Source of the DNA: DAOTXN01 sp034435435
Lineage (GTDB): Bacteria; Chloroflexota; Anaerolineae; S140-20
Reading direction: 5' to 3'
Assembly (NCBI GenBank): GCA_034435435.1
Contig: DAOTXN010000108.1
Location: 20,246-84,245, forward strand
DNA length: 64,000 bases
Shown: positions 25,899 to 33,170 of the stretch, piece by piece
Position numbering within the stretch: position 1 is the first letter of the stretch
Layout of the letters: every line of letters starts with the position of its first letter
The notes under the pieces: generated by a model
What the model was told of the DNA's origin: nothing
Seen by the model: only the letters and a program-made list of their open reading frames with translations
Databases searched by the model: none
Translations under genes and position numbers: made by a program

Positions 25899-26918
25899 TT
25901 ATTTACCACCAAGACTCAAAGACACAAAGGTGGGTGAAAAAGAACTGGGTGTCGTCATGTCTTGGTGGTTCTCTTTTTTCATCAAATCCAACAGCGCTGC
26001 GTGACGCCAGTGCGCCCACAGCGTCGGATAGCGCAGCAGGTACGATTCAAAGCGCTCCACGTATGCCGCCAGGTCGGCCGCCAGACCCTGCGCCGAGTTG
26101 TCGCCGCTGAGCGCCAACGGCGGCTCGATCACCATGGTATAGCCCCCCGGTCGGGGGACGACGAACGTGGGCACGACCGGCGATTGGAGCCAGCGCGCCA
26201 TGCGGAACGGGCCGGTCATCAGCGGCAGCGTGCGCCCTAACAGCTTTACAGGCAACACCTGCGGGGCGGGCATATCCAGCATCTCTTCTTCCAGCGTGTC
26301 GCCGGTGATCATGAGAATCTGATTTTTCTGTAAACACTCGAGCATGGCCCGCTGCGGCGTGCCATTCGGATCGATCACGTCAAAGTTACGCCGTGAGCGG
26401 CGGCGGATGGGATGCACGACGTGCTGATAGACCCAACTGTCGTCCGGCTCGATTTCCTCGCCCAGCACGGCCACAACTCCATAACCCAACAGCTTCAACA
26501 GACTCAGCTCGATGTAACCGTGCAGGTTCGAGTGCCACCGCAGCAGCACCACGCCCCGACCCTGGCCTAGCGCCTGTTCGAGGTGCTCTTGACCCTCGAT
26601 GTGCAGAATCTGCTGCACTTCTGCCAGGCCCAGGCCCGGCAGCAGGTCGTTGAGCAGCTTGCTATAGGCCACGGTCTGGAATAGCGCCCGCGCCGTCGCC
26701 TCGACCTGCCCCGCGCCCAGTTGCGCGCCGAGCACTGCTTGCAAGTTGCGCCGGGTCAGCGCCGCGTCCGAACGGTCCAGCCGGTACCACAGCGCCCCCA
26801 GACCGTTGCCGAATGACCCCAGCCGGCGATGGCGCAGCCCCTTGGGCAGGGCCCGCAGGCTCAGCGTAGCGGCGGCAAAGCTCAGAAATGGTAGGTCGCG
26901 TTTGGTGATAAAAGCCAT
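25899..26918 (-). CDS. LpxL/HtrB-fold acyltransferase-like protein, paralogue 1
   Basis: About 339 residues resembling LpxL-type lysophospholipid/lipid A acyltransferases: an N-terminal helical part, GRGVVLLRWHSNLHGYIEL near residue 120, then MITGDTLEE and a late ALLDLMKK. The catalytic motif is HSNLHG rather than the classical HxxxxD/E. It is paralogous to the gene at 27771. AGGAG precedes ATG 26918. The last 22 or so residues are encoded by a repeat. It likely transfers a fatty or other acyl group in the membrane; donor and acceptor are unknown. Confidence 0.7.
   Translation of the reverse strand: MAFITKRDLPFLSFAAATLSLRALPKGLRHRRLGSFGNGLGALWYRLDRSDAALTRRNLQAVLGAQLGAGQVEATARALFQTVAYSKLLNDLLPGLGLAEVQQILHIEGQEHLEQALGQGRGVVLLRWHSNLHGYIELSLLKLLGYGVVAVLGEEIEPDDSWVYQHVVHPIRRRSRRNFDVIDPNGTPQRAMLECLQKNQILMITGDTLEEEMLDMPAPQVLPVKLLGRTLPLMTGPFRMARWLQSPVVPTFVVPRPGGYTMVIEPPLALSGDNSAQGLAADLAAYVERFESYLLRYPTLWAHWRHAALLDLMKKENHQDMTTPSSFSPTFVSLSLGGK
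25905..25969. repeat. ACCACCAAGAC inverted repeat overlapping a gene end
   Basis: A perfect 11-bp inverted repeat, ACCACCAAGAC (25905-25915) and GTCTTGGTGGT (25959-25969), with CAAAGACACAAAG inside. It encodes the last residues of the acyltransferase-fold protein (after LMKKE). Confidence 0.65.
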
Positions 26919-26919
26919 C

Positions 26920-27774
26920 TCAGTGCTCCTGTTCCCCACCCGCCCATTGAAGCGTCTCTAACACGTCACACACCGGCCCAAAGCGAAATTCTTGCAAGAG
27001 TCGCGCCAGCCGTCCTGGAATGAAACGCCGATTCAATCCTTGAGTCAGCCGCGTGCGGGCCGGCACTTTCCACTCGATCTCGTCCAGTTCTTGGGCATCG
27101 ATCTCATAGGGGTGCAAGTAAACCACCGCCGGCCGGCCCTCTGCGGCGATACGCCGGATGGCCCAGCGCGTCACGGCATAGGGCAACAGCCGCAGGTAGC
27201 CGCCGCCGGCCACCGGCCAGCGCCGCCCGGCCCAGTTCAGCGTGGTCAGCGGCAGCTCGATCAGCCCGTTGTCCAGCCGATAACTGCCCTGCGGCGCGTC
27301 GCCGATGCCATAGCGCGACGTGTGCACCGGAAAGATGCTCGAATCGTAACGCAGCCCGTGCTCGGCGATAATGTCCAGCGCCCACAGCGAGTCGGCGCGG
27401 ATGGAAAAATCGGGCGCGCGATAGCCCCGCACCTGTTGCCCGCTGATCTCTTCCAGCAAGCGCACCGAGCGCGTCAGCTCGTCGGCAAAAGCCGCCGGGC
27501 CGATGCCGAACACCGGCTGGTGCGAATAACCGTGGCTGCCGATCTCGTGCCCCTCGGCGGCGATCTCGGCCACCACCTCTGGGAAACGCTCGGCCATGCG
27601 CCCCAGGACGAAAAACGTCCCCTTGACCTGGTACTGGCGCAGGATTTCCAACAACCGGCGGGTGTTGCGCACGGCCCGCTCGGTGATGGGCAGCCCATAG
27701 TCCAGGGAAGACTGCGGCCAGTCTTCCACGTCTACGGTCAGCGCGTGCAGGCGTCCGTTCTCGCGCGCGGTCAT
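26920..27774 (-). CDS. Polysaccharide deacetylase (DUF3473-like)
   Basis: Residues 11-20 read ALTVDVEDWP, the NodB-type metal-binding opening; HEIGSHGYSHQP supplies the His pair, and RAPDFSI and YLHPYEID complete the fold. This subgroup occurs with exopolysaccharide and EpsH/exosortase systems and removes N-acetyl groups. ATG 27774 overlaps the stop of the acyltransferase gene at 27771 (ATGA), and it is followed 1 bp later by the next acyltransferase start, so all three are tightly coupled. Free amines created on a glycan could be acceptors for acylation. Confidence 0.8.
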   Translation of the reverse strand: MTARENGRLHALTVDVEDWPQSSLDYGLPITERAVRNTRRLLEILRQYQVKGTFFVLGRMAERFPEVVAEIAAEGHEIGSHGYSHQPVFGIGPAAFADELTRSVRLLEEISGQQVRGYRAPDFSIRADSLWALDIIAEHGLRYDSSIFPVHTSRYGIGDAPQGSYRLDNGLIELPLTTLNWAGRRWPVAGGGYLRLLPYAVTRWAIRRIAAEGRPAVVYLHPYEIDAQELDEIEWKVPARTRLTQGLNRRFIPGRLARLLQEFRFGPVCDVLETLQWAGGEQEH

Positions 27775-28760
27775 TCTGGCGTCTCCTGTGCATCGGCGCG
27801 AATCCACTGGGGCAGGTTGTCGTGGCGCGTAAAGGCCCATTGATCGGGCGCGGCCAGGATGCGCGGTTCCAACCGGTCCAGATAGGCCCGCAAGTCGGCG
27901 ATGGCGTCCTCGTAGCTGTTGCCGGGGCGCAGCGCCAGCGGCGCTTCGATCTCGACGATCACACGCGAGCCGTCGCGGAAACCAAAACATGGCAGCACGG
28001 GCGAACGGAACACTTTGGGCAGGCGCACCGGCCCAGAGCGCAGCGGCGCTGCGCCCCACAAAAAGGGCACCGATACCACGTGCTGCTCGTGAGCGATCTG
28101 TTCTTCGGTCAGGTGCATGTCGCCCTGGATCCACAGCACCTCGTTATCGCGCAGCACGCGGGCGATTTTGGGGTCAGGCACCAGGCCCCGGCTGATAAAG
28201 GGCAGCGCCGTGCGCGGGTACTCGCGCACCGGATGCACCAGCTTGCGATAGATCCAACTGCCCTCCGGCTCGTCCTGCCCGACCGGCGTGGCTTCGTGTC
28301 CGGCCACCGCCGTGACGGGCAGGCCGTGCGCCCGCAGGACCGCCATGATCATGTAACCGTGCGTGCCATAGTGGGCGCTGAGCAAGACCGCGCCGCGGCC
28401 CTGGGCCAGCGCCGCCTGCAGGTGTTCCACGCCGCGCAGCTCGCTCACGGCGCGAATCTGCTCCGGGCTGAGGCGGGGCAGGATGTCGGGCACCAGGAAG
28501 GCCCACACGTGCGCCTCGTGGTGGGCCATGCTGATCTGGGCCAGCTCGGCCTCCGATCGGTGGCCGTTCAGCATCAGTCGCAGGTTGTGCAGCGTCTGCT
28601 CGCGCTCGCGGCGCGACAGGGTCAGCCATATTCGGGCGCACAGCCGCGACAGGCCCAAAGCGTGTTTATAGCGAAAGGTTGGCGGGAACAGACGCCACAC
28701 CTGGGTGACGCCCCAGTAGGCCAGAAACCCAATATCGCGCCGCTCGATTAACCGTGCCAT
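27771..28760 (-). CDS. LpxL/HtrB-fold acyltransferase-like protein, paralogue 2
   Basis: A 329-residue protein with the same plan as the gene at 25899: GRGAVLLSAHYGTHGYMIM near residue 128, WIQGDMHLTEE near 215, and a C-terminal helical region. Here too the motif is HYGTHG, with no acidic residue at the classical position. The two paralogues flank the deacetylase, which points to one pathway. The start ATG 28760 has a weak upstream site. Acyl donor could be acyl-ACP or the free-standing carrier protein encoded next (28875); this is inference. Confidence 0.7.
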   Translation of the reverse strand: MARLIERRDIGFLAYWGVTQVWRLFPPTFRYKHALGLSRLCARIWLTLSRREREQTLHNLRLMLNGHRSEAELAQISMAHHEAHVWAFLVPDILPRLSPEQIRAVSELRGVEHLQAALAQGRGAVLLSAHYGTHGYMIMAVLRAHGLPVTAVAGHEATPVGQDEPEGSWIYRKLVHPVREYPRTALPFISRGLVPDPKIARVLRDNEVLWIQGDMHLTEEQIAHEQHVVSVPFLWGAAPLRSGPVRLPKVFRSPVLPCFGFRDGSRVIVEIEAPLALRPGNSYEDAIADLRAYLDRLEPRILAAPDQWAFTRHDNLPQWIRADAQETPE

Positions 28761-28794
28761 GTCTTGTATCCTTGTCTGGTGGCGATAACATTCT

Positions 28795-28822
28795 CACCAC
28801 AGAGCACGCGGAGATCGCCGAG
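28795..28822. repeat. ACCACAGAG-type degenerate repeat
   Basis: CACCACAGAGCACGCGGAG followed by ATCGCCGAG resembles a common dispersed intergenic repeat type. Only one half is present between the acyltransferase and the carrier protein. Confidence 0.35.
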
Positions 28823-28874
28823 ATAAACCCGGACCAAATCCGTGCGCCCCCTGAGTCCTCTGGCGGTAAAGCGC

Positions 28875-29132
28875 CTAGGCCGGGGTGGCGGCCTGTTTGT
28901 TCTCGACAAACGATCGAATCATATCGACGGTTCTAAAGTTGTCGGGCAACACTTCGCCGTCGGCCACGTGCACGCCAAAACGCTCCTCGATAAAGAGGAT
29001 CAGCCGCAGCACGGCCACCGAATCCAGCATGCCGCTGCCGATGAGATCGGCGCTGGAATCCAGATTGGCCCCATCGCTGCCGAACATCAACTCGTTACGA
29101 ATAAAGTCTTTGATCACGCTTTCGATATTCAC
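28875..29132 (-). CDS. Free-standing acyl/peptidyl carrier protein
   Basis: An 85-residue acidic helical protein with the phosphopantetheine serine Ser38 in GSGMLDSVAVLRL; FIEERFGVHV and DNFRTVDMI follow, as in DltC- and PltL-like carriers that load amino acids. A GTG start at 29132 is preferred because AAGGAG lies 7 bases upstream; an earlier ATG would include that site in the gene. Together with the adenylation protein at 34558 and the dehydrogenase at 39181 it is the best candidate to hold prolyl and pyrrolyl groups. No phosphopantetheinyl transferase is in the window. Confidence 0.85.
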   Translation of the reverse strand: MNIESVIKDFIRNELMFGSDGANLDSSADLIGSGMLDSVAVLRLILFIEERFGVHVADGEVLPDNFRTVDMIRSFVENKQAATPA

Positions 29133-29185
29133 CTTGTTTCTCCTTTTTGTTATGCTCATTCTTTAACGCGCCCCTTATTGATTAG

Positions 29186-29252
29186 GACACAGATTTTCAC
29201 AGATTGGCGCAGATTTTTCCGATTTCCGACTAGATCAGTGAAAATCTGTGTT
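29186..29252. repeat. ACACAGATTTTCAC-type palindromic repeat
   Basis: GACACAGATTTTCAC (29186-29200) pairs with GTGAAAATCTGTGTT (29238-29252), 14 of 15 matching. It lies between the sulfotransferase stop and the carrier-protein start, where it could terminate transcripts or reduce flow to the carrier gene. Confidence 0.6.
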
Positions 29253-29270
29253 CATCTGTGTCCCAACTTT

Positions 29271-30218
29271 TTACGGGCGCGCGTTCCGCCACACGTTGTA
29301 ACCATACTTGTGCGCCAGCGGCCACGCCAGCGGCGCGGCCAGGCGCGCAGTCTTGGGAAGCGCCTGCTTCCATTCCTCGTCTAGCTTGAGCTGCACCGGC
29401 CCGCGCCGGCGCATGCGGTTGCCCCGCAGACCGTGTCCCGGCTCGAACGGGAGCTGGTTGACCACCGCGTCGATCACCGGCGCCATGTCCACGTCTAAAA
29501 AGCGGCCCAGTTTTTCCAGCTCTTGCGCCGGCTGGCACACCAGGTCTTCGTAGCGCATCGGCAACACGGGCAAGCCCCGGTTGGCGACCTGCGCCAGATG
29601 GACCGACGTGTTGGCCATGCCCCAGCCGACCAGGGCCTTGTAGGCGTCGGCGCGACCAGACTTGGTTTGCCCGGCTTCCAGCAGTTTGTTGCGACCGCGC
29701 AGCGCCGACCACATCGTAGCGCGAGGGTCGCGCACCAGGTGCACCACCCGCACGTCAAACCCGCCTAGCTTTTTCAAGGCCGAGATGCGCCGCGCGGCGG
29801 GCCGCGAGTTTTTGGACGAATCGACGACGATGGGCTTGCCGCTTTCCTGGCTGATGGCCGTCATCGCGGCCTGCCACAACTGCACGTAGGCATCGTATTC
29901 CCCGCCGCCGTTGCTCCAGGCGGCCGGGCGCAGGCTAGAGGCCTCCACCGGGCGGGTGATGCGTTCGGCCTCGGCGGGCGTCAGATTGGGCAACTCTGCC
30001 CCCAGCCGCGCCATCACCCGCGTCCAAAAGTCACACCGATCCACGCCCTCTCCGCAGGAGCACGGGTCGCCGGCCTGCCACTCCAGGAACAGACTGGACA
30101 GCTCGCCCACGCCGACCATCAGCGGATGGTGGTTCAGGAACACGTCCAGCAGCGTCGAGCCGCTGCGCCCGTACCCGGCGATGTATACGATTTTCGGCAA
30201 AGACCCTTCTTGGAGCAT
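29271..30218 (-). CDS. Sulfotransferase-family protein
   Basis: A PAPS-binding P-loop-like motif GYGRSGSTLL at residues 15-24 and a second 3'-phosphate motif VVDSSKNSRPAARR near 128 identify the family, which moves sulfate from PAPS to a hydroxyl or amine. The protein has a Cys-rich insert (CSCGEGVDRCDFW near 53). ATG 30218 follows GAGGAAT. It lies between the carrier protein and the PltA-like halogenase, and the window also has a tandem sulfatase-fold protein, so sulfate chemistry may be part of the pathway or glycan. Confidence 0.8.
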   Translation of the reverse strand: MLQEGSLPKIVYIAGYGRSGSTLLDVFLNHHPLMVGVGELSSLFLEWQAGDPCSCGEGVDRCDFWTRVMARLGAELPNLTPAEAERITRPVEASSLRPAAWSNGGGEYDAYVQLWQAAMTAISQESGKPIVVDSSKNSRPAARRISALKKLGGFDVRVVHLVRDPRATMWSALRGRNKLLEAGQTKSGRADAYKALVGWGMANTSVHLAQVANRGLPVLPMRYEDLVCQPAQELEKLGRFLDVDMAPVIDAVVNQLPFEPGHGLRGNRMRRRGPVQLKLDEEWKQALPKTARLAAPLAWPLAHKYGYNVWRNARP

Positions 30219-30235
30219 GTATTCCTCTTTAATCG

Positions 30236-30375
30236 CTAGGAGCTTGTCGGAGAGAGAACTTGTGTAGGGCGGCTTTCTATAGCCGCCACTTGTGTAGGGC
30301 GGCTTTCTATAGCCGCCACCTGTGTCGGCAGGTATGGAAACCTGCCCTACCAGAGGTTCTCCGACGGGCTGCTAG
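30236..30375. repeat. 140-bp composite MITE-like element, copy C
   Basis: Terminal inverted repeats CTAGGAGCTTGTCGGAGAG (30236-30254) and TTCTCCGACGGGCTGCTAG (30357-30375) match copies A and B, but the interior is different. It holds two exact tandem 30-bp hairpin units (30258-30287, 30288-30317) and a third hairpin (about 30318-30351) of the GGGCGG/CCTGCC type. The right end supplies the TAG stop of the halogenase. Confidence 0.75.
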
Positions 30376-31640
30376 TCAATCGAAATGTCGGTCAGACGAC
30401 CTTTGAACAGATGGTCCTCCGAAGATTCCACCTTTTCGATGTAGCGACGCATGGCCGCCAGCACCGGCGCTTCGCCGCGCTCATATACCTCGCCTTGCAG
30501 CAAGCGCAACACCTCCAGCCGATGCTGTTTGGACTCGATAAAGTAGGTGAACAGCGGCAACAGCTTGTAATACATGCGGATAAACTCGTACCAGATGTCC
30601 ACTCCCTTGCGCAGTTTGGTCTCGTAAGGCTTGAGCATGTCTTCGCTAAAGTCGTTGGTCTCGAACGCTTTTACGATGCGCTCGGCGGCAAACTTGGCGC
30701 TATAGCAGGCCACGCTCACGCCCGACGAAAAGATGGGGTCCACGAAGCGGGCCGCGTCGCCAATCATCACATAGCCGTTGCCGGTGAACTGCGTCATCGA
30801 GTAGCTATAATCGCCCTCGCTCTTGAACTCGTTGATGCGCGAGGCCTCGCGCATCACGCGGGTCAGGTCGGGGTTGATGTTGACGTGGTGATAAAAGTAC
30901 GCCTCTATGTCCATCTTGGCCTGCTTGAAAACTTCCAGCTCGGCCACGACGCCGACCGAGGTGATGGTCTCGGTAATCGGGATCTGCCAGACCCAGCCGC
31001 GCTCGACCGGCAGAAAGTAAATGTGAATAAAGTCGGCCACCTCGCCCTCACCCCTGTCCAGCCCCTCGAACCAGGCGTGCACAGCATACTGGTTAAAGAT
31101 GGGGTCCTTTTTCTTCAGCTTGAGCTGGCGGCCTAGCAACGTGTTACGACCGGTGGCATCCACCACCAGGCGACAGGGAATATCTATTTCCTGCCCGGCG
31201 AGTTGCGCCCGCACGCCTCGGGCATAACCCTGCTCGTCGAACAGCACCTCTTTGGCGCGCACACCCTGCACCACTTTCGTGCCCAGCGCTTCGGCGTGCT
31301 TGAGCAGCAACAGGTCGAACTTGGCCCGGTCCACGTGGTAGGTGTAATCCTGTTCTATCCCCTCCTGGGGGAACTCGCGGAACTCGATGTTAAAGTCGCC
31401 CCGGCGGTCCGGCGGATGCCAGCCCGCGCCGTATTTGCGGATAAACCCCTCGCGCTCCATCGTCGGCAGAAAGCCGATATCGTCGAACACGCGCGTGGTC
31501 GCCGTGACCATCGACTCGCCTACGTGCGGGCGCGGGTGGACGGCGCCCTCCAGGATCGTGTTGTCAATGCCGGCCTTGGAAAGATAGCTTCCGATGACCG
31601 AGCCAGCGGGTCCGCCGCCAATGATGATTACGTCAGTCAT
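30372..31640 (-). CDS. Flavin-dependent halogenase, PltA/pyrrole type
   Basis: A 422-residue FAD protein: GGGPAG (residues 8-13), HVGES (39-43), a candidate active-site Lys69 in RKYGAGW, the halogenase signature WVWQIP at 216-221, and GDAARFVDPIFSSGVSVA near 295-313. The whole chain follows PltA as I remember it, including GRNTLLGR, the WxWQIPITETITSVG segment and WYEFIRMYYK. PltA halogenates a carrier-bound pyrrole using FADH2, oxygen and halide. Neighbouring carrier, ligase and dehydrogenase genes support that role. Number and type of halogens added are unknown; a flavin reductase is not visible. Confidence 0.85.
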   Translation of the reverse strand: MTDVIIIGGGPAGSVIGSYLSKAGIDNTILEGAVHPRPHVGESMVTATTRVFDDIGFLPTMEREGFIRKYGAGWHPPDRRGDFNIEFREFPQEGIEQDYTYHVDRAKFDLLLLKHAEALGTKVVQGVRAKEVLFDEQGYARGVRAQLAGQEIDIPCRLVVDATGRNTLLGRQLKLKKKDPIFNQYAVHAWFEGLDRGEGEVADFIHIYFLPVERGWVWQIPITETITSVGVVAELEVFKQAKMDIEAYFYHHVNINPDLTRVMREASRINEFKSEGDYSYSMTQFTGNGYVMIGDAARFVDPIFSSGVSVACYSAKFAAERIVKAFETNDFSEDMLKPYETKLRKGVDIWYEFIRMYYKLLPLFTYFIESKQHRLEVLRLLQGEVYERGEAPVLAAMRRYIEKVESSEDHLFKGRLTDISID

Positions 31641-31720
31641 GATTCTTTACACTCCTCGCTTTACGATAAAATCTGTGGGTAGTAACGGCTTTAGCCGTTC
31701 CTGCCCTCTCACGGATGCGC

Positions 31721-33085
31721 TCAATTCTCCCGCATCCAGCGTTCTGATGTTTCGACCATATCGGCGTTCGCATCCCATAGCGGCGCGCGCTCCGGATGGT
31801 AGCGCGACCCGATGGGCATGGAATACAGACCGTCGTTATCATACGTGCGCTCGCGCTTGAGCATGTCGCGGAATGCCAGCAGAGCCGGAGAAGGCTGATG
31901 GTCGTAAATGCGCCCGGCAAACATGTCCGTCATGTACTCTGTGTAGCGCGCGTGCACAAAAAAGGCGAACGCGAGCGGTTCTTCCCAGAACAGATCAATG
32001 GTGTCCTCGAGCACATCGGCGCCCTGTTCGACAAAGAGCTGGTAATCTGCAAAGGGATTGGGGTCGTCCCGGCGCTCGCCGTTCAGATAGGCCCTGATCA
32101 ACGGCGCGGCGAACTTGGCCTCCCACATCGTGACGGTCAAGCCGAAGGAGTAGATCGGATCGATAAAGCGGTGGGCATCTCCGATGCAGATGAACCCCTT
32201 GCCGGCAAAGTTCCTGACCTGAAAGGAATAGTTGGGAATGACGTGGGCATCTTCGACCAGCTTGATCTCGGGCAGGCGCTGCTTGAGCTCGGGATGTAGC
32301 TCGTGCAGCTCGCGGATCAAAAAGTCACGTTTGCTCTCTTTCTTATCCAAAAAGTACTGCGAAGGCGTCACGACGCCCACGCTGACCACCTCGTCGTCAA
32401 TCGGGATAGCCCAGGACCAGTGGAACTTTTTCTGATAAAAGATGTGCGTGTTATCGGGCATGTGCACCCGGTCTTCGCCCTTGTCGCGTTCAAAACCCGC
32501 GACCTGCGAAAAGATGGCGATCTGTTTGTCGTAGGCGCCCAGATATTTGGGGCCGGTGACGTGGCCCAGATTCGCCAGCCAGGTGGACTGGCCGGAGCAG
32601 TCCAGCAGCATCTCGGTCTCGATCTGCTGCACGCCGCCGTCGGCCATGCGCACCTCGACCCCGCGCACCGCGCCGTCGTCGCTCATGAGCGGGCGGGTGG
32701 CCTTGCCGCGGACCAGCGTCGCGCCGCGCGCCACCGCCTCGTCCAGCATCATCTGGTCGAACTCGCTCCGCCGCACCTGCCAGGTGACTGAGTCATAGAG
32801 TTTCCAGTTCTCATCTCGCCCGGTCACGGGAACGAACCAGGCAATCTTGGAGTGCCCGTAGACTTTGACTCCGTGCTTGATGGGATGCTTGGCGGCCATC
32901 ATTTTATCCTCAAGCCCCAGGATACGCAGCAAATGAGCGGATTCTCCCGTCATCGATTCACCGATGTGATAGCGCGGGAATGTTTCTTTTTCGATAATGA
33001 TGGGCCGGATACCTTCTTGGGCCAGAAACATGGCGCTCGCTGCTCCTCCCGGTCCTCCACCGACAATTACTACATCTGATCGCAT
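31721..33085 (-). CDS. Flavin halogenase-like FAD monooxygenase, tandem paralogue a
   Basis: GGGPGG near residue 9, HIGESMTGE near 40, Lys70 in IKHGVKV at the place of the halogenase lysine, WSWAIP at 223-228 and GDAHRFIDPIYSFG further on. It is closely similar over its full length to the next gene and more distant from the PltA-like gene. The WxWxIP motif favours a halogenase over a geranylgeranyl reductase, but the substrate may differ from pyrrole. ATG 33085 has an AAAGGAG site; a TTG 15 bp upstream would place that site within the gene. Confidence 0.7.
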   Translation of the reverse strand: MRSDVVIVGGGPGGAASAMFLAQEGIRPIIIEKETFPRYHIGESMTGESAHLLRILGLEDKMMAAKHPIKHGVKVYGHSKIAWFVPVTGRDENWKLYDSVTWQVRRSEFDQMMLDEAVARGATLVRGKATRPLMSDDGAVRGVEVRMADGGVQQIETEMLLDCSGQSTWLANLGHVTGPKYLGAYDKQIAIFSQVAGFERDKGEDRVHMPDNTHIFYQKKFHWSWAIPIDDEVVSVGVVTPSQYFLDKKESKRDFLIRELHELHPELKQRLPEIKLVEDAHVIPNYSFQVRNFAGKGFICIGDAHRFIDPIYSFGLTVTMWEAKFAAPLIRAYLNGERRDDPNPFADYQLFVEQGADVLEDTIDLFWEEPLAFAFFVHARYTEYMTDMFAGRIYDHQPSPALLAFRDMLKRERTYDNDGLYSMPIGSRYHPERAPLWDANADMVETSERWMREN

Positions 33086-33170
33086 TTTTTCTCCTTTCAA
33101 TTCTTCATATCGAATCAGTCAATTAATCGCACCCCAGGCGCAGATTATCAGACCGGAACTGCCGCCCAGC

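Noticed and set aside
28797..28870. Short coding frame between acyltransferase and carrier genes
   Set aside because: It consists of a degenerate dispersed repeat (ACCACAGAG type) and has no ribosome-binding site.
30258..30317. Two exact 30-bp tandem repeats as a CRISPR array
   Set aside because: The units are contiguous with no spacers and each is a hairpin; no cas genes are present.
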